Assembly: GCF_002093665.1 (NCBI RefSeq)
Contig: NZ_MRWE01000035.1
Coordinates: forward strand, 1 to 58,236
DNA: 58,236 nt
Direction: 5' to 3'
From: Rouxiella badensis
Lineage (GTDB): Bacteria; Pseudomonadota; Gammaproteobacteria; Enterobacterales; Enterobacteriaceae
This document shows positions 9,885 through 21,973 of the stretch, piece by piece (the first letter of the stretch is position 1; each line of letters starts with the position of its first letter). The notes under the pieces were generated by a model. The model did no database searches, was not told where the DNA came from, and was given only the letters and a program-made list of their open reading frames with translations. A program made the translations under genes and the position numbers.

Positions 9885-11837
9885 TTGAGTGACATGGCGA
9901 AGAACCTGATTCTCTGGTTAGTCATCGCGGTTGTATTGATGTCTGTATTTCAGAGCTTTGGGCCCAGCGAGTCTAATGGCCGTAGGGTAGATTACACTAC
10001 CTTCATGTCCGAATTGACCCAAGATCAGATTCGTGAAGCACACATTAATGGACGTGAGATTGACGTTACCAAGAAAGACAGTAACAAATACACGACCTAC
10101 ATCCCTGTCAACGATCCTAAACTGCTGGATACCCTGTTGACCAAGAATGTGAAAGTTGTTGGCGAGCCGCCTGAAGAGCCGAGCCTGCTGGCATCTATCT
10201 TTATTTCCTGGTTCCCAATGCTGTTGCTGATTGGGGTCTGGATCTTCTTTATGCGCCAAATGCAGGGCGGCGGCGGCAAGGGCGCGATGTCCTTCGGTAA
10301 AAGCAAAGCCCGCATGTTGACGGAAGATCAGATCAAGACCACTTTTGCCGACGTCGCAGGTTGTGACGAAGCCAAGGAAGAGGTGAGCGAGCTGGTAGAT
10401 TACCTGCGCGAGCCAAGCCGTTTCCAGAAACTGGGCGGTAAGATTCCTAAAGGCGTGCTGATGGTGGGCCCGCCAGGTACCGGTAAAACCCTTCTGGCAA
10501 AAGCGATTGCCGGTGAAGCGAAGGTGCCGTTCTTTACCATTTCAGGTTCCGACTTCGTAGAAATGTTCGTGGGTGTGGGTGCATCTCGTGTGCGTGACAT
10601 GTTCGAGCAGGCGAAAAAAGCGGCCCCTTGCATCATCTTCATCGATGAGATCGACGCCGTCGGTCGTCAGCGCGGTGCCGGTTTGGGCGGTGGTCACGAC
10701 GAACGTGAACAGACTCTGAACCAGATGCTGGTAGAGATGGATGGCTTTGAAGGTAACGAAGGTATTATCGTTATCGCGGCCACCAACCGTCCAGACGTAT
10801 TGGACCCTGCGTTGCTGCGTCCGGGTCGTTTCGACCGTCAGGTTGTTGTTGGCCTGCCGGACGTTCGTGGCCGTGAGCAGATCCTTAAAGTTCACATGCG
10901 TCGCGTGCCACTGTCTCCAGATATCGATGCAGCGGTAATCGCGCGCGGTACACCTGGATTCTCCGGTGCTGACCTGGCTAACCTGGTCAACGAAGCGGCG
11001 CTGTTCTCTGCCCGTGGCAACAAACGCGTTGTGTCGATGGTCGAGTTTGAGAAAGCCAAAGACAAGATCATGATGGGTGCGGAACGTCGCTCCATGGTAA
11101 TGACCGAAGCGCAGAAAGAATCTACTGCTTACCACGAAGCGGGCCATGCAATTATTGGCTGGTTACTGAAAGACAAGGGTCACGACCCGGTTCATAAAGT
11201 GACTATTATCCCACGTGGTCGTGCTCTGGGCGTGACGTTCTTCCTGCCGGAAGGCGACGCAATCAGCGCAAGCCGTGAGAAACTTGAAAGTCAGATCTCG
11301 ACTCTGTACGGCGGTCGTCTGGCGGAAGAGATTATCTACGGTGCAGGTAAAGTTTCTACCGGTGCCTCTAACGACATTAAAGTTGCTACCTCGATTGCCC
11401 GTAACATGGTCACTCAATGGGGCTTCTCCGAGAAACTGGGTCCACTTCTGTATGCAGAAGAAGAGGGCGAAGTATTCCTGGGACGTTCAGTGGCGAAAGC
11501 CAAGCACATGTCCGATGAAACCGCGCGTATTATCGACCAGGAAGTGAAGTCTTTAATCGAGACCAACTACAAGCGTGCCCGTCAGATTCTGGATGAGAAC
11601 ATGGACATCTTGCACAGCATGACGAAAGCGCTGATGACGTACGAAACCATCGATGCACCACAGATTGACGATCTGATGACGCGTAAAGATGTGGTTCGTC
11701 CGCCAGCCGGTTGGGATGCAGCAACCAGCACCGGTTCTGATGACAACAACGGTACGCCAAAAGCACCGACGCCTGTCGATGAGCCACGTACGCCTAATCC
11801 AGGCAATACGATGTGCGAGCAGTACAGCGGCAAGTAA
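9885..11837 (+). CDS. ftsH: ATP-dependent inner-membrane zinc metalloprotease FtsH
   Basis: FtsH is a membrane-anchored AAA+ protease that degrades LpxC, sigma32, SecY and other substrates. The 650-residue protein has TM1 at about 6-25, a periplasmic domain, and TM2 near 98-120. It then has Walker A GPPGTGKT, Walker B IIFIDEID, the [22 protein letters not shown] and the zinc motif HEAGH. GAGG at 9873-9876 is 8 bases before the TTG at 9885 and 17 before the ATG at 9894. The TTG (MSDMAKN) therefore fits the ribosome site better, although the E. coli protein is usually listed from MAKN. After HEAGH the loop reads [13 protein letters not shown], slightly longer than in E. coli. Confidence 0.97.
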   Translation: MSDMAKNLILWLVIAVVLMSVFQSFGPSESNGRRVDYTTFMSELTQDQIREAHINGREIDVTKKDSNKYTTYIPVNDPKLLDTLLTKNVKVVGEPPEEPSLLASIFISWFPMLLLIGVWIFFMRQMQGGGGKGAMSFGKSKARMLTEDQIKTTFADVAGCDEAKEEVSELVDYLREPSRFQKLGGKIPKGVLMVGPPGTGKTLLAKAIAGEAKVPFFTISGSDFVEMFVGVGASRVRDMFEQAKKAAPCIIFIDEIDAVGRQRGAGLGGGHDEREQTLNQMLVEMDGFEGNEGIIVIAATNRPDVLDPALLRPGRFDRQVVVGLPDVRGREQILKVHMRRVPLSPDIDAAVIARGTPGFSGADLANLVNEAALFSARGNKRVVSMVEFEKAKDKIMMGAERRSMVMTEAQKESTAYHEAGHAIIGWLLKDKGHDPVHKVTIIPRGRALGVTFFLPEGDAISASREKLESQISTLYGGRLAEEIIYGAGKVSTGASNDIKVATSIARNMVTQWGFSEKLGPLLYAEEEGEVFLGRSVAKAKHMSDETARIIDQEVKSLIETNYKRARQILDENMDILHSMTKALMTYETIDAPQIDDLMTRKDVVRPPAGWDAATSTGSDDNNGTPKAPTPVDEPRTPNPGNTMCEQYSGK

Positions 11838-11884
11838 GTCGGCCGATGTCTGGCTTTGCTTACCTAGTCTGTTCTGACTAAAAT

Positions 11885-11912
11885 AAAACCCCGGCCTTGC
11901 CCGGGGTTTTTT
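11885..11912 (+). terminator. Intrinsic terminator after ftsH
   Basis: A 10-bp stem AAAACCCCGG / CCGGGGTTTT with a 6-base loop is followed by more Ts, 47 bases after ftsH. Confidence 0.85.
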
Positions 11913-11969
11913 ACATATTGCGCACCAAGAATCGCTTTACGGGAATACCCCTTTTACTGGAATCACAAC

Positions 11970-12806
11970 ATGCAACTCACCGCGAACGGCAGCACTCTCG
12001 ATCTCACGTTCCCTCAAGTCATGGGAATTCTCAACGTCACCCCTGACTCCTTCTCCGACGGCGGCCGTCACAATACGCTGGATCTCGCAATACATCATGC
12101 TCAGGAGATGATCAATGCGGGCGCGACCATTCTCGACATCGGAGGTGAGTCCACGCGTCCTGGTGCAGCGGAGGTCAGCGATGACGAAGAGCTGTCGCGC
12201 GTGGTTCCGGTCGTCGAGGCGCTGGCAAAACGTTTTGACGTGTGGCTGTCGGTGGATACCTCAAAGGCGTCGGTTATCCGAGAGTCGGCAGGCGTGGGCG
12301 CGCATCTGATCAACGACATTCGCTCTTTGCAGGAGCCGGGTGCGATAAAAGCTGCCGCAGAGAGCGGTCTTCCAGTTTGCCTGATGCACATGCAGGGTGA
12401 GCCAAAAACAATGCAGCATGCGCCGCAATACGGTGATTTAATCGCTGAAGTCGATCAGTATTTTGTGCAACATATTGCGCAGTGCATCGATGCAGGTATC
12501 CCGAGGGAAAAATTGCTGCTCGACCCGGGGTTCGGTTTCGGTAAGAATTTGCACCATAACTATGAATTATTGGCCAGACTGGCAGAGTTTCACCATTTTG
12601 GATTACCGCTACTCGTCGGCATGTCGAGAAAATCGATGATTGGTCAGCTGTTACACGTTTCCCCCGAACAGCGGGTGACCGGCAGCGTTGCCTGCGCAGT
12701 AATTGCTGCGATGCAGGGGGCGCATATTGTCAGAGTCCATGACGTCAAAGAAACGGTGCAGGCCATGCGTATCGTCGAAGCAACACTTTCAGCTAAGAAG
12801 GGATGA
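11970..12806 (+). CDS. folP: Dihydropteroate synthase
   Basis: FolP joins p-aminobenzoate to 6-hydroxymethyl-7,8-dihydropterin diphosphate in folate synthesis and is the sulfonamide target. The 278-residue TIM-barrel protein shows the signature MGILNVTPDSFSDGG (loop 1) and DIGGESTRPGA (loop 2). It also has DPGFGFGKN and the late GMSRKSMIG, which carries the pterin-phosphate contact residues. glmM follows after nine bases in the same operon, as in E. coli. Confidence 0.97.
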   Translation: MQLTANGSTLDLTFPQVMGILNVTPDSFSDGGRHNTLDLAIHHAQEMINAGATILDIGGESTRPGAAEVSDDEELSRVVPVVEALAKRFDVWLSVDTSKASVIRESAGVGAHLINDIRSLQEPGAIKAAAESGLPVCLMHMQGEPKTMQHAPQYGDLIAEVDQYFVQHIAQCIDAGIPREKLLLDPGFGFGKNLHHNYELLARLAEFHHFGLPLLVGMSRKSMIGQLLHVSPEQRVTGSVACAVIAAMQGAHIVRVHDVKETVQAMRIVEATLSAKKG

Positions 12807-12815
12807 GAATAAATT

Positions 12816-14150
12816 ATGAGCAACCGTAAATACTTTGGTACAGACGGCATTCGTGGCAAGGTTGGCGATACCCCGATTACGCCTGATTTTGTACTAAAGC
12901 TCGGTTGGGCTGCGGGCAAGGTACTGGCTCGTCATAGCTCCGGTAAGGTGATTATCGGTAAAGATACGCGCATCTCTGGCTATATGCTCGAGTCAGCTCT
13001 CGAAGCGGGCCTGGCCGCTGCGGGGCTTTCAGCCTCGTTTACCGGTCCGATGCCGACGCCGGCGATCGCTTACCTCACTCGCACCTTCCGTGCCGAGGCG
13101 GGTATTGTGATTTCCGCCTCCCACAACCCTTATTACGATAACGGCATCAAATTCTTCTCAACGGATGGCGCAAAGCTGCCTGACCACGTGGAAGAGGCGA
13201 TTGAAGCCGAGATGGAAAAACCGCTGACCTGCGTCGAGTCTGCCGAATTAGGCAAGGCGAGCCGTATCGTCGACGCGGCAGGGCGTTACATCGAGTTCTG
13301 TAAAGGCACCTTCCCCGCAGAGCTTAGCCTGAGCGGCTTGAAGATTGTGGTCGACTGTGCCAACGGTGCGACCTATCACATCGCCCCAAGCGTGATGCGT
13401 GAGTTGGGTGCGAAAGTGATTGCCATCGGCTGTGAGCCTGACGGTATGAACATCAACGAAGGCTGTGGTGCGACCGACGTGACTCTGTTGCAGCAGCGTG
13501 TACTGGAAGAGAAGGCCGATTTGGGCCTGGCGTTCGATGGCGACGGTGACCGTATCATCATGGTCGACCACGAAGGTAACAAAGTCGATGGCGACCAGAT
13601 CCTTTACATCATCGCGCGTGAGGGTCTGCGTCAGGGCCAGCTGCGCGGCGGCGTAGTCGGTACGCTGATGAGCAACATGGGCCTTGAGCTGGCGCTTAAG
13701 CAGCTGGGTATTCCTTTTGCGCGTGCGAAAGTGGGTGACCGCTACGTGCTCGAGAAACTGCAGGAGAAGGGCTGGCGCATCGGGGCAGAAAACTCCGGTC
13801 ACGTGATTTTACTCGACAAAACCACCACCGGTGACGGTATTGTCGCAGGTTTGCAAGTGCTCACTGCAATGGTTCGTAATCACATGAGCCTGCATGACCT
13901 GTGCAGCGGCATGAAACTATTGCCACAGATTCTGGTAAACGTTCGTTTCTCGGGTGAAAGTGATCCACTCGAAAATGCGGAAGTGAAAAGCGTGACCGCC
14001 GAGGTTGAGAAACAGCTGTCGGGCAAAGGTCGCGTACTGTTGCGTAAGTCGGGTACTGAACCGCTGATTCGCGTTATGGTTGAAGGTGAAGACGCGTCTC
14101 TGGTTGAGAGTCTGGCGCATCGTATCGCCGATGCAGTCAAAGCGGTGTAA
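12816..14150 (+). CDS. glmM: Phosphoglucosamine mutase
   Basis: GlmM converts glucosamine-6-phosphate to glucosamine-1-phosphate for UDP-GlcNAc, feeding peptidoglycan and lipopolysaccharide. The 444-residue protein carries the phosphoserine loop [12 protein letters not shown] with active S102. The Mg2+ loop DGDGDR is near residues 241-246, and the sugar-phosphate binding segment is [12 protein letters not shown] near the C terminus. It starts nine bases after folP. A branched hairpin terminator follows. Confidence 0.97.
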   Translation: MSNRKYFGTDGIRGKVGDTPITPDFVLKLGWAAGKVLARHSSGKVIIGKDTRISGYMLESALEAGLAAAGLSASFTGPMPTPAIAYLTRTFRAEAGIVISASHNPYYDNGIKFFSTDGAKLPDHVEEAIEAEMEKPLTCVESAELGKASRIVDAAGRYIEFCKGTFPAELSLSGLKIVVDCANGATYHIAPSVMRELGAKVIAIGCEPDGMNINEGCGATDVTLLQQRVLEEKADLGLAFDGDGDRIIMVDHEGNKVDGDQILYIIAREGLRQGQLRGGVVGTLMSNMGLELALKQLGIPFARAKVGDRYVLEKLQEKGWRIGAENSGHVILLDKTTTGDGIVAGLQVLTAMVRNHMSLHDLCSGMKLLPQILVNVRFSGESDPLENAEVKSVTAEVEKQLSGKGRVLLRKSGTEPLIRVMVEGEDASLVESLAHRIADAVKAV

Positions 14151-14171
14151 TTGTAATAAAAGTAAAAAGTG

Positions 14172-14235
14172 AGCGCCAAATTGTTCATCTTCTCGCCGTA
14201 AAGGGCGGGGGATTGCTGTATTTGGCGCTTTTTTC
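14172..14235 (+). terminator. Long-stem terminator after glmM
   Basis: AGCGCCAAA (14172-14180) pairs perfectly with TTTGGCGCT (14221-14229) and is followed by a T run. The 40-base interior holds its own CGCC / GGCG hairpin, giving a branched structure. Confidence 0.7.
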
Positions 14236-14399
14236 CGCAATCAAACGCTAACCTGAAAATTGCCCTTGCGCGAACATTAGGGTTTGGTTAGTATTCAGAC
14301 CCGCTTCAGTAGGTCCTTGAAGACTTACGGCTAATCATAGTAAGAAGCTGGTGAGAAGCAATTAGCACGCGGTGAACCCGCAAGGATACAGGTACAACT

Positions 14400-14735
14400 A
14401 TGTACGATGCTCTTCTGGTGATTTTCCTTATCGTAGCAATCGGCCTTGTCGGTCTGGTTATGCTGCAACAAGGTAAAGGTGCAGATATGGGAGCCTCTTT
14501 CGGAGCGGGTGCATCAGGCACTTTGTTCGGTTCGAGTGGTTCCGGTAACTTTATGACTCGAATGACAGCTATTTTGGCGGCGCTTTTCTTCGTCATTAGC
14601 CTGATTCTGGGTAACTTGAGCACCAATAAAACCAAACAAGGCAGCGAGTGGGAAAATCTGGGTCAGCCAGTTAAATCTGAGCAGACTACTGCGCCGGCAG
14701 CACCAACAGGGCCGACCAGCGATCTTCCTAAGTAA
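14400..14735 (+). CDS. secG: Protein translocase subunit SecG
   Basis: SecG is the small accessory subunit of the SecYEG channel in the inner membrane. The 111-residue protein has two hydrophobic segments (about 3-22 and 53-72). Between them is the conserved cytoplasmic loop LQQGKGADMGASFGAG, then LFGSSGSGNFMTRMTA. The C terminus is rich in P, A and T. Length is 110 in E. coli. It precedes the tRNA-Leu(GAG) gene, as in E. coli. Confidence 0.96.
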   Translation: MYDALLVIFLIVAIGLVGLVMLQQGKGADMGASFGAGASGTLFGSSGSGNFMTRMTAILAALFFVISLILGNLSTNKTKQGSEWENLGQPVKSEQTTAPAAPTGPTSDLPK

Positions 14736-14743
14736 GTTGTAGA

Positions 14744-14772
14744 TTGTAGTCGCAGTAAAGTTAAAGTAAGAT
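14744..14772 (+). promoter_or_regulatory. Putative promoter for tRNA-Leu
   Basis: TTGTAG (14744-14749) and TAAGAT (14767-14772) are 17 bases apart and lie about 87 bases upstream of the tRNA. Both hexamers are imperfect, so the call is tentative. Confidence 0.4.
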
Positions 14773-14858
14773 TGACGCCAGTCGTCAGTGCTGAAAAGCA
14801 AAGAGTTTCAAACAATTGCAATTACTCGGACAGTAAGCGCGATTGAGAAAAAAAGAGT

Positions 14859-14945
14859 GCCGAGGTGGTGGAATTGGTAGACACGCTACCTTGAGGTGGT
14901 AGTGCCCGAATGGGCTTACGGGTTCAAGTCCCGTCCTCGGTACCA
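14859..14945 (+). tRNA. leuU: tRNA-Leu(GAG)
   Basis: This is an 87-base class II tRNA with encoded CCA. The acceptor stem is GCCGAGG / CCTCGGT, the anticodon GAG is at 14893-14895 within CTTGAGGTG, a long variable arm (TGCCCGAATGGGC) follows, and the T arm is GGGTTCAAGTCCC. It is nearly identical to E. coli leuU and sits in the same place after secG. Confidence 0.96.
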
Positions 14946-14988
14946 ATCTTTTGATAACTTGCATTCTTGCGGTTATCAGCGTAGTATT

Positions 14989-15016
14989 TTGCGACATCAA
15001 GTCGCGTCAATATATA
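14989..15016 (+). promoter_or_regulatory. Putative promoter for tRNA-fMet and the rimP-nusA-infB operon
   Basis: TTGCGA (14989-14994) and TATATA (15011-15016) are 16 bases apart. The tRNA begins 21 bases after the -10. This is the position of the metY promoter that leads the nusA operon in E. coli. Confidence 0.5.
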
Positions 15017-15036
15017 CGCGTTACGTTGTTTTCGGA

Positions 15037-15113
<77 letters not shown>

Positions 15114-15240
15114 CTTTCCTCAAGTATTTGTTTTCAAATATACTGCTAGTATCTCCCTGGTGCTTCCGAGTATCCATTTGAAAAAAATCCTTCTGAAAGT
15201 GCACCGAAGCCGCCATGCGGCAAATAGGGTCCAGTATCAT

Positions 15241-15266
15241 AAAGCCCCGATTTATCGGGGTTTTTT
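15241..15266 (+). terminator. Terminator-like hairpin between metY and rimP (first)
   Basis: The stem AAGCCCCGAT / ATCGGGGTTT with a short loop is followed by TTTTTT. Its place in the leader suggests partial termination or processing after the tRNA. Confidence 0.7.
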
Positions 15267-15288
15267 GTTATTTGGCAACAGAATCACT

Positions 15289-15309
15289 GGGCTATTAAGC
15301 CCTTTTTTT
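15289..15309 (+). terminator. Terminator-like hairpin just before rimP (second)
   Basis: GGGCT / AGCCC with an ATTA loop is followed by seven Ts, only 18 bases before the rimP start. The stem is short, so it may be a weak attenuator. Confidence 0.5.
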
Positions 15310-15326
15310 ATGTCTTGGGGGTGGAC

Positions 15327-15779
15327 TTGTCCACATTAGAACAAAAATTAACAGAGATGATTTCAGCACCGGTCGAGGCATTAGGTTTCGAGCTGGTAGG
15401 TATTGAGTTCGTTCGAGCTCGCCAATCTACACTACGCATCTATATTGATAGTGAAGACGGGATCAACGTTGATGATTGTGCTGATGTCAGCCACCAGGTT
15501 AGCGCTGTACTCGAAGTAGAAGATCCGATTACCGTCGCCTACAACCTGGAAGTTTCCTCCCCGGGCCTCGATCGCCCTATGTTCACCGCAGAGCATTATC
15601 AACGTTTCCTTGGTGATGAAGTCAGCGTTGTATTGCGCATGGCAATGCAGAACCGCCGCAAATGGCAGGGAATTATCAAGGCTGTCGAAGGCGAAATGAT
15701 CACGGTTACGGTGGATGGGAAAGATGAAGTGTTCGCACTGAGCAACATCCAGAAGGCGAACCTGGTACCCCACTTTTAA
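15327..15779 (+). CDS. rimP: Ribosome maturation factor RimP
   Basis: RimP helps 30S subunit assembly. From the TTG at 15327 the protein is 150 residues ([20 protein letters not shown]), matching the E. coli length. The frame is open to a TTG at 15315, and a GTG lies at 15321. Those positions, however, fall inside the GGGGGTGG ribosome site (15317-15324), which sits just before 15327. Conserved parts are [28 protein letters not shown] and the SH3-like end [12 protein letters not shown]. nusA follows after 21 bases. Confidence 0.93.
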   Translation: MSTLEQKLTEMISAPVEALGFELVGIEFVRARQSTLRIYIDSEDGINVDDCADVSHQVSAVLEVEDPITVAYNLEVSSPGLDRPMFTAEHYQRFLGDEVSVVLRMAMQNRRKWQGIIKAVEGEMITVTVDGKDEVFALSNIQKANLVPHF

Positions 15780-15785
15780 AGTTAG

Positions 15786-17309
<1,524 letters not shown>

Positions 17310-17333
17310 TAAACTGTAGCAGGAAGGAACAGC

Positions 17334-20036
17334 ATGACAGATGTAACCGTAAAATCGCTGGCAGCGGAGATTCAAACTCCGGTTGATCGCCTGGTACAGC
17401 AATTTGCTGATGCAGGGATCGACAAGTCGGAAGCTGACTCTGTCACCCAGCATGAAAAAGAAACTTTGCTGGCGCATTTGAATGGTGGAAATTCGAATGC
17501 GACAAACAAACTGACGTTACAACGCAAAACGCGTAGTACACTTAATGTTCCGAGCACCGGCGGGAAGAGTAAATCGGTGCAAATCGAGGTCCGCAAGAAA
17601 CGCACTTATGTTAAACGTGATATGACCGAGGCAGAACTTGCCCAGGCCGAAGCGGAAGAGCAGGCAAAGCGTGAAGCGGAAGAACAGGCTCAGCGTGTAG
17701 CACAAGAGCAGGCCCAGCAAGTGGCCGCTCAGGAAAAAGCTAAACGTGAAGCCGCTGAGCAAGCCAAACGTGAGGCCGCTGATAAAGCTAAGCGTGACGC
17801 AGCGGAAAAAGATAAAGTGACGAATCAACATACCGACGAAGTAACCAAGCCAGCTCAGGCAGAAAAAGCACGCCGTGAAGCTGAAGCCGCAGAACTTAAG
17901 CGTAAAGCGGAACAAGAAGCCCAGCGCAAAATCGAAGAGAACGCTAAACGCGTTGCTGAAGAAGCACGTAAAATGGCTGACTCAGGCGTTTGGACTGAAG
18001 CCCCTGCGCCAAGTGAAGCAGAAGCTGAAACTGCGGACTACCACGTAACCACTTCCCAGCACGCTCGTGCTGCTGAAGATGAGAACGATGCCAAAGTTGA
18101 AGGCGAGCGCCGCACCCGTACTCGCGGTGGCAAAGCGACCAAGCAGAAGAAAGGCAATAAACTGTCTGAATCTAAAGCCGATCGCGAAGAAGCCCGTGCC
18201 GTGGGCCGTAATGGCAAAGGTAAGCGTAAGCCAAGCAGCCTGCAACAGAGCTTCAACAAGCCTGTAGTCGCTGTTAACCGCGACGTAGTCGTTGGCGAAA
18301 CCATTACCGTTGCCGAACTGGCAAACAAAATGGCAGTTAAAGGTTCTCAGGTCATCAAAACTATGATGAAACTGGGCGCTATGGCCACCATCAATCAAGT
18401 TATTGATCAGGAAACTGCTCAGCTGGTTGCTGAAGAAATGGGCCACAAAGTTATCCTGCGTCGTGAAAACGAGCTGGAAGAAGCGCTGATGAGCGACCGT
18501 GATACCGGTGCTTCAGCTGCTGCCGAGCCACGTGCGCCAGTTGTGACCATCATGGGCCACGTTGACCACGGTAAAACCTCTTTGCTCGATTATATTCGCT
18601 CAACGAAAGTAGCCGCAGGCGAAGCTGGCGGTATTACTCAGCACATCGGTGCTTATCATGTTGAAACCGAAAACGGCATGATCACCTTCCTCGATACCCC
18701 TGGACACGCCGCGTTTACATCAATGCGTGCTCGTGGTGCCAAGGCGACCGATATCGTTGTTCTGGTTGTTTCTGCGGACGATGGCGTGATGCCACAGACC
18801 GTAGAAGCGGTTCAGCATGCGAAAGCAGCTGGCGTGCCTATCGTTGTTGCAGTGAACAAAATCGATAAGCCTGAAGCTGATCCAGATCGCGTTAAAACCG
18901 AGCTGTCTCAGTACAACGTTATGCCAGAAGAGTGGGGCGGTGAGTCTCCATTCATCCACGTATCTGCTAAAGCGGGTACCGGTATTGACGATTTGCTGGA
19001 AGCTATCCTGTTGCAGGCTGAAGTTCTCGAACTGAAAGCAGTGCGTACCGGTATGGCAAACGGTGTTGTAATCGAATCCTTCCTTGATAAAGGCCGTGGC
19101 CCAGTTGCTACTGTTCTGGTTCAAGAAGGTACGCTTAACAAGGGTGATATCATCCTGTGTGGCTTCGAATACGGCCGCGTGCGTGCTATGCGTGACGAAA
19201 TGGGTCGCGACATCACCTCAGCGGGTCCTTCTATCCCTGTCGAAGTTCTGGGTCTGTCCAGCGTTCCGGCTGCGGGTGACGAAGTTACCGTGGTACGTGA
19301 CGAGAAGAAAGCGCGTGAAGTTGCGCTGTACCGTCAAGGTAAGTTCCGCGAAGTTAAACTGGCTCGCCAGCAGAAATCTAAACTGGAAAACATGTTTGCG
19401 AACATGACCGAAGGTGAAGTGTCTGAACTGAACATCGTGTTGAAATCTGACGTACAGGGTTCTTGTGAAGCGATTTCTGACGCGTTGCAGAATCTGTCAA
19501 CCGCTGAAGTTAAAGTTAAAATCGTGGGCATGGGCGTAGGTGGTATCACTGAAACCGACGCAACGCTGGCGGCGGCTTCTAACGCTATCATCCTTGGCTT
19601 TAACGTTCGTGCCGATGCTTCTGCTCGCCGCGTCGTTGAAAACGAAAGCTTGGATCTGCGTTACTACTCCGTAATCTATAACCTGATTGACGAAGTCAAA
19701 CAGGCAATGAGCGGTATGTTGGCACCAGAGTACAAACAGCAAATCATTGGCCTGGCTGAAGTTCGTGACGTGTTCAAGTCACCGAAATTTGGCGCAATCG
19801 CAGGCTGTATGGTTACTGAAGGTATGATCAAGCGCAATAACCCAATCCGCGTTCTGCGTGACAACGTGGTTATCTATGAAGGCGAGCTGGAATCCCTGCG
19901 CCGCTTCAAAGATGACGTTAGCGAAGTTCGTAACGGCATGGAATGTGGTATCGGCGTTAAAAACTACAACGACGTACGTCCTGGCGATGTGATCGAAGTC
20001 TTCGAAATCATCGAAATTAAACGTACTATCGCTTAA
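17334..20036 (+). CDS. infB: Translation initiation factor IF-2
   Basis: IF-2 is the GTPase that brings fMet-tRNA to the 30S subunit and promotes subunit joining. The 900-residue protein has a long charged Ala/Lys/Glu-rich N-terminal region. The G domain has [22 protein letters not shown] and NKIDKPEAD, and domains II-IV end [13 protein letters not shown]. Like E. coli it can make a shorter form: GTG at 17817-17819 (codon 162, before TNQHTDE), with GGAAAAA upstream, matches the IF2-beta start. The ATG used in E. coli for the shortest form is a GTA here. It belongs to the nusA operon. Confidence 0.97.
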   Translation: MTDVTVKSLAAEIQTPVDRLVQQFADAGIDKSEADSVTQHEKETLLAHLNGGNSNATNKLTLQRKTRSTLNVPSTGGKSKSVQIEVRKKRTYVKRDMTEAELAQAEAEEQAKREAEEQAQRVAQEQAQQVAAQEKAKREAAEQAKREAADKAKRDAAEKDKVTNQHTDEVTKPAQAEKARREAEAAELKRKAEQEAQRKIEENAKRVAEEARKMADSGVWTEAPAPSEAEAETADYHVTTSQHARAAEDENDAKVEGERRTRTRGGKATKQKKGNKLSESKADREEARAVGRNGKGKRKPSSLQQSFNKPVVAVNRDVVVGETITVAELANKMAVKGSQVIKTMMKLGAMATINQVIDQETAQLVAEEMGHKVILRRENELEEALMSDRDTGASAAAEPRAPVVTIMGHVDHGKTSLLDYIRSTKVAAGEAGGITQHIGAYHVETENGMITFLDTPGHAAFTSMRARGAKATDIVVLVVSADDGVMPQTVEAVQHAKAAGVPIVVAVNKIDKPEADPDRVKTELSQYNVMPEEWGGESPFIHVSAKAGTGIDDLLEAILLQAEVLELKAVRTGMANGVVIESFLDKGRGPVATVLVQEGTLNKGDIILCGFEYGRVRAMRDEMGRDITSAGPSIPVEVLGLSSVPAAGDEVTVVRDEKKAREVALYRQGKFREVKLARQQKSKLENMFANMTEGEVSELNIVLKSDVQGSCEAISDALQNLSTAEVKVKIVGMGVGGITETDATLAAASNAIILGFNVRADASARRVVENESLDLRYYSVIYNLIDEVKQAMSGMLAPEYKQQIIGLAEVRDVFKSPKFGAIAGCMVTEGMIKRNNPIRVLRDNVVIYEGELESLRRFKDDVSEVRNGMECGIGVKNYNDVRPGDVIEVFEIIEIKRTIA
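17817..17819 (+). other. infB: Internal start codon for IF2-beta
   Basis: GTG opening V-T-N-Q, in frame with infB, is preceded by GCGGAAAAAGATAAA as a ribosome site. E. coli IF2-2 starts at GTG codon 158 in the equivalent KDKVSNQ context. This is inferred by homology. Confidence 0.55.
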
Positions 20037-20081
20037 CGTTTCGATCTGACCCGGACTCTCGGGTATACAGTCAGAACCATT

Positions 20082-20107
20082 GGGGGCCTTGCGCCCCCTT
20101 ATTTGTC
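20082..20107 (+). terminator. Hairpin between infB and rbfA
   Basis: GGGGGC / GCCCCC with a CTTGC loop is followed by CTTATTT. The T tract is poor, so this is probably a weak terminator or 3'-end processing hairpin. rbfA is expected to be transcribed through it. Confidence 0.45.
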
Positions 20108-20145
20108 TGATGCATGGTTGAAGTAAAAGTTTGGAGTAACAAATT

Positions 20146-20559
20146 ATGGCTAAAGAATTCAGCCGTACCCAACGCGTCTCTCAGGAGATGCAGAAAGAAA
20201 TCGCCATCATACTGCAGCGTGAAGTTAAAGATCCGCGCGTAGGCATGGCGACCGTCTCTGGTGTCGAAGTTTCCCGTGATCTGGCCTATGCCAAAGTTTT
20301 CGTGACTTTCCTTGACGTACTGACCACTGAGCCACAGGATCCAGACCGCGTTAAAAACGGTATCAAGGCCCTGCAAGACGCTCAGGGATTCATCCGTACC
20401 CTTATTGGTAAAGCCATGCGCCTGCGCGTCGTGCCTGAACTGACTTTTGCCTATGACAACTCACTGGTTGAAGGCATGCGTATGTCTAACCTGGTGACTA
20501 ACGTTGTTAAGAATGACGTTGAACGTCGTTCTGCTGCAGGCGATGACGAGGAATCTTAA
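20146..20559 (+). CDS. rbfA: 30S ribosome-binding factor RbfA
   Basis: RbfA is a KH-fold protein that binds near the 5' end of 16S rRNA and acts late in 30S assembly; it is needed in the cold. The 137-residue protein begins [20 protein letters not shown] and contains [23 protein letters not shown] and [15 protein letters not shown]. Its C terminus is acidic. Its TAA shares one base with the truB ATG, so the two are coupled. Confidence 0.97.
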   Translation: MAKEFSRTQRVSQEMQKEIAIILQREVKDPRVGMATVSGVEVSRDLAYAKVFVTFLDVLTTEPQDPDRVKNGIKALQDAQGFIRTLIGKAMRLRVVPELTFAYDNSLVEGMRMSNLVTNVVKNDVERRSAAGDDEES

Positions 20560-21503
20560 TGAGTCGTCCACGTCGCCGCGGTCGTGATATTCACGGCGTT
20601 CTGTTACTGGATAAGTCACTGGGTTTGTCATCCAACGACGCGTTGCAAAAGGTAAAACGCCTTTATAACGCCAATCGCGCAGGTCATACCGGCGCGTTGG
20701 ATCCCCTGGCCACCGGCATGTTGCCGCTGTGCCTGGGTGAAGCGACCAAGTTTTCACGCTTTCTGCTCGACTCGGACAAGCGCTATCGCGTGATTGCCCG
20801 CATGGGCCAGCGTACTGATACTTCTGATGCCGAAGGTCAGATAATTTCAGAGCGTCCGGTCACATTCAGCGCTGCCGAGCTTGAGAATGCCCTCGAAAGT
20901 TTCCGTGGGGAGACGCAGCAAATCCCTTCAATGTATTCAGCATTGAAATATCAAGGGCGCAAGCTTTACGAGTATGCGCGTGAAGGGATAGAAGTTCCGC
21001 GAGAATCGCGCAGCATCACGGTCTATGAACTACAGTTCATTCGCTGGGAAGGCAACGAGGTTGAGCTGGAGATCCACTGTTCAAAAGGGACGTACATTCG
21101 CACCATCGTTGATGACCTCGGCGAAAAGCTGGGTTGCGGCGCCCACGTGACCTTCCTGCGACGTCTGCAGGTTGCGACCTATCCGTTTGAACGTATGGTC
21201 ACCATGGAACAGCTGCACGCGCTGGTTGCTCAGGCCGAGGCCGAAGGCATTGAACCGCGCCTGCTGCTCGACCCGCTGTTGCTGCCGATGGACAGCCCGT
21301 GTGAAGACTTCCCTGAAGTCAATTTACTGCCCGTTGTGGCCGGCTACGTCAAGCAGGGCCAACCTGTTCAGGCTTCAGGTGCACCGCTTTCGGGCCTGGT
21401 GCGCATGACGGAAGGCGAAGAACGTAAATTCATCGGTGTCGGTGAAATCGACGATCAAGGCCGCGTTGCTCCTAAGCGCCTGGTTGTAGAGTACCCCGAG
21501 TAA
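20559..21503 (+). CDS. truB: tRNA pseudouridine-55 synthase TruB
   Basis: TruB makes the universal pseudouridine 55 in the T loop of tRNAs and also acts as a tRNA chaperone. The 314-residue protein shows motif [18 protein letters not shown] with catalytic D48, plus the KRYRVI strand and the [15 protein letters not shown] segment. The C-terminal PUA domain runs from about residue 250. It starts inside the stop of rbfA (TAATG). Confidence 0.97.
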   Translation: MSRPRRRGRDIHGVLLLDKSLGLSSNDALQKVKRLYNANRAGHTGALDPLATGMLPLCLGEATKFSRFLLDSDKRYRVIARMGQRTDTSDAEGQIISERPVTFSAAELENALESFRGETQQIPSMYSALKYQGRKLYEYAREGIEVPRESRSITVYELQFIRWEGNEVELEIHCSKGTYIRTIVDDLGEKLGCGAHVTFLRRLQVATYPFERMVTMEQLHALVAQAEAEGIEPRLLLDPLLLPMDSPCEDFPEVNLLPVVAGYVKQGQPVQASGAPLSGLVRMTEGEERKFIGVGEIDDQGRVAPKRLVVEYPE

Positions 21504-21553
21504 TTTGCCAGCCTGTAAATACAGGAAGGCGAGTTAACAGGGTGTTGCTCGTG

Positions 21554-21582
21554 TTGCGATCGGGCATCTCAAAGAGTAGAAT
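21554..21582 (+). promoter_or_regulatory. Sigma70 promoter for rpsO
   Basis: TTGCGA (21554-21559) and TAGAAT (21577-21582) are separated by 17 bases, about 79 bases before rpsO. This corresponds to the rpsO P1 promoter of E. coli. Confidence 0.65.
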
Positions 21583-21660
21583 AGCGCAGCTTATGCATGG
21601 GGTAGCTGAATTAGAGATCGGCACCCGTTTAAATTAATCTATAATATTTTGGAGTTCATT

Positions 21661-21930
21661 ATGTCTCTAAGCGTTGAAGCTAAAGCTCAAATCGTTGCTG
21701 ACTTCGGTCGTGGTGCAAACGACAGCGGTTCTACCGAAGTTCAGGTTGCTCTGCTGACTGCTCAGATTAACCATCTGCAAGGTCACTTCTCCGAGCACAA
21801 AAAAGATCACCACAGCCGTCGTGGTCTGCTGCGTATGGTTTCTCAGCGTCGTAAGCTGCTGGACTACCTGAAGAGCAAAGACGTAGCACGTTACACCACC
21901 GTTATCGAACGTCTGGGTCTGCGTCGCTAA
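21661..21930 (+). CDS. rpsO: 30S ribosomal protein S15
   Basis: S15 binds the central domain of 16S rRNA and represses its own translation in E. coli. From the ATG at 21661 the protein is 89 residues, the E. coli length; the frame also holds an ATG four codons earlier that adds MEFI, not found in the family. Conserved helices include [21 protein letters not shown] and [30 protein letters not shown] gives the ribosome site. Confidence 0.98.
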   Translation: MSLSVEAKAQIVADFGRGANDSGSTEVQVALLTAQINHLQGHFSEHKKDHHSRRGLLRMVSQRRKLLDYLKSKDVARYTTVIERLGLRR

Positions 21931-21947
21931 GTTAGCGAGTTTCAGTG

Positions 21948-21973
21948 TAAAGGGGCCAAGTGGCCCCTTTATT
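21948..21973 (+). terminator. Terminator after rpsO
   Basis: The stem TAAAGGGGCCA / TGGCCCCTTTA with a 2-base AG apex (the ends probably open to a 4-base loop) is followed by TTC. It corresponds to the rho-independent rpsO terminator. Confidence 0.75.
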
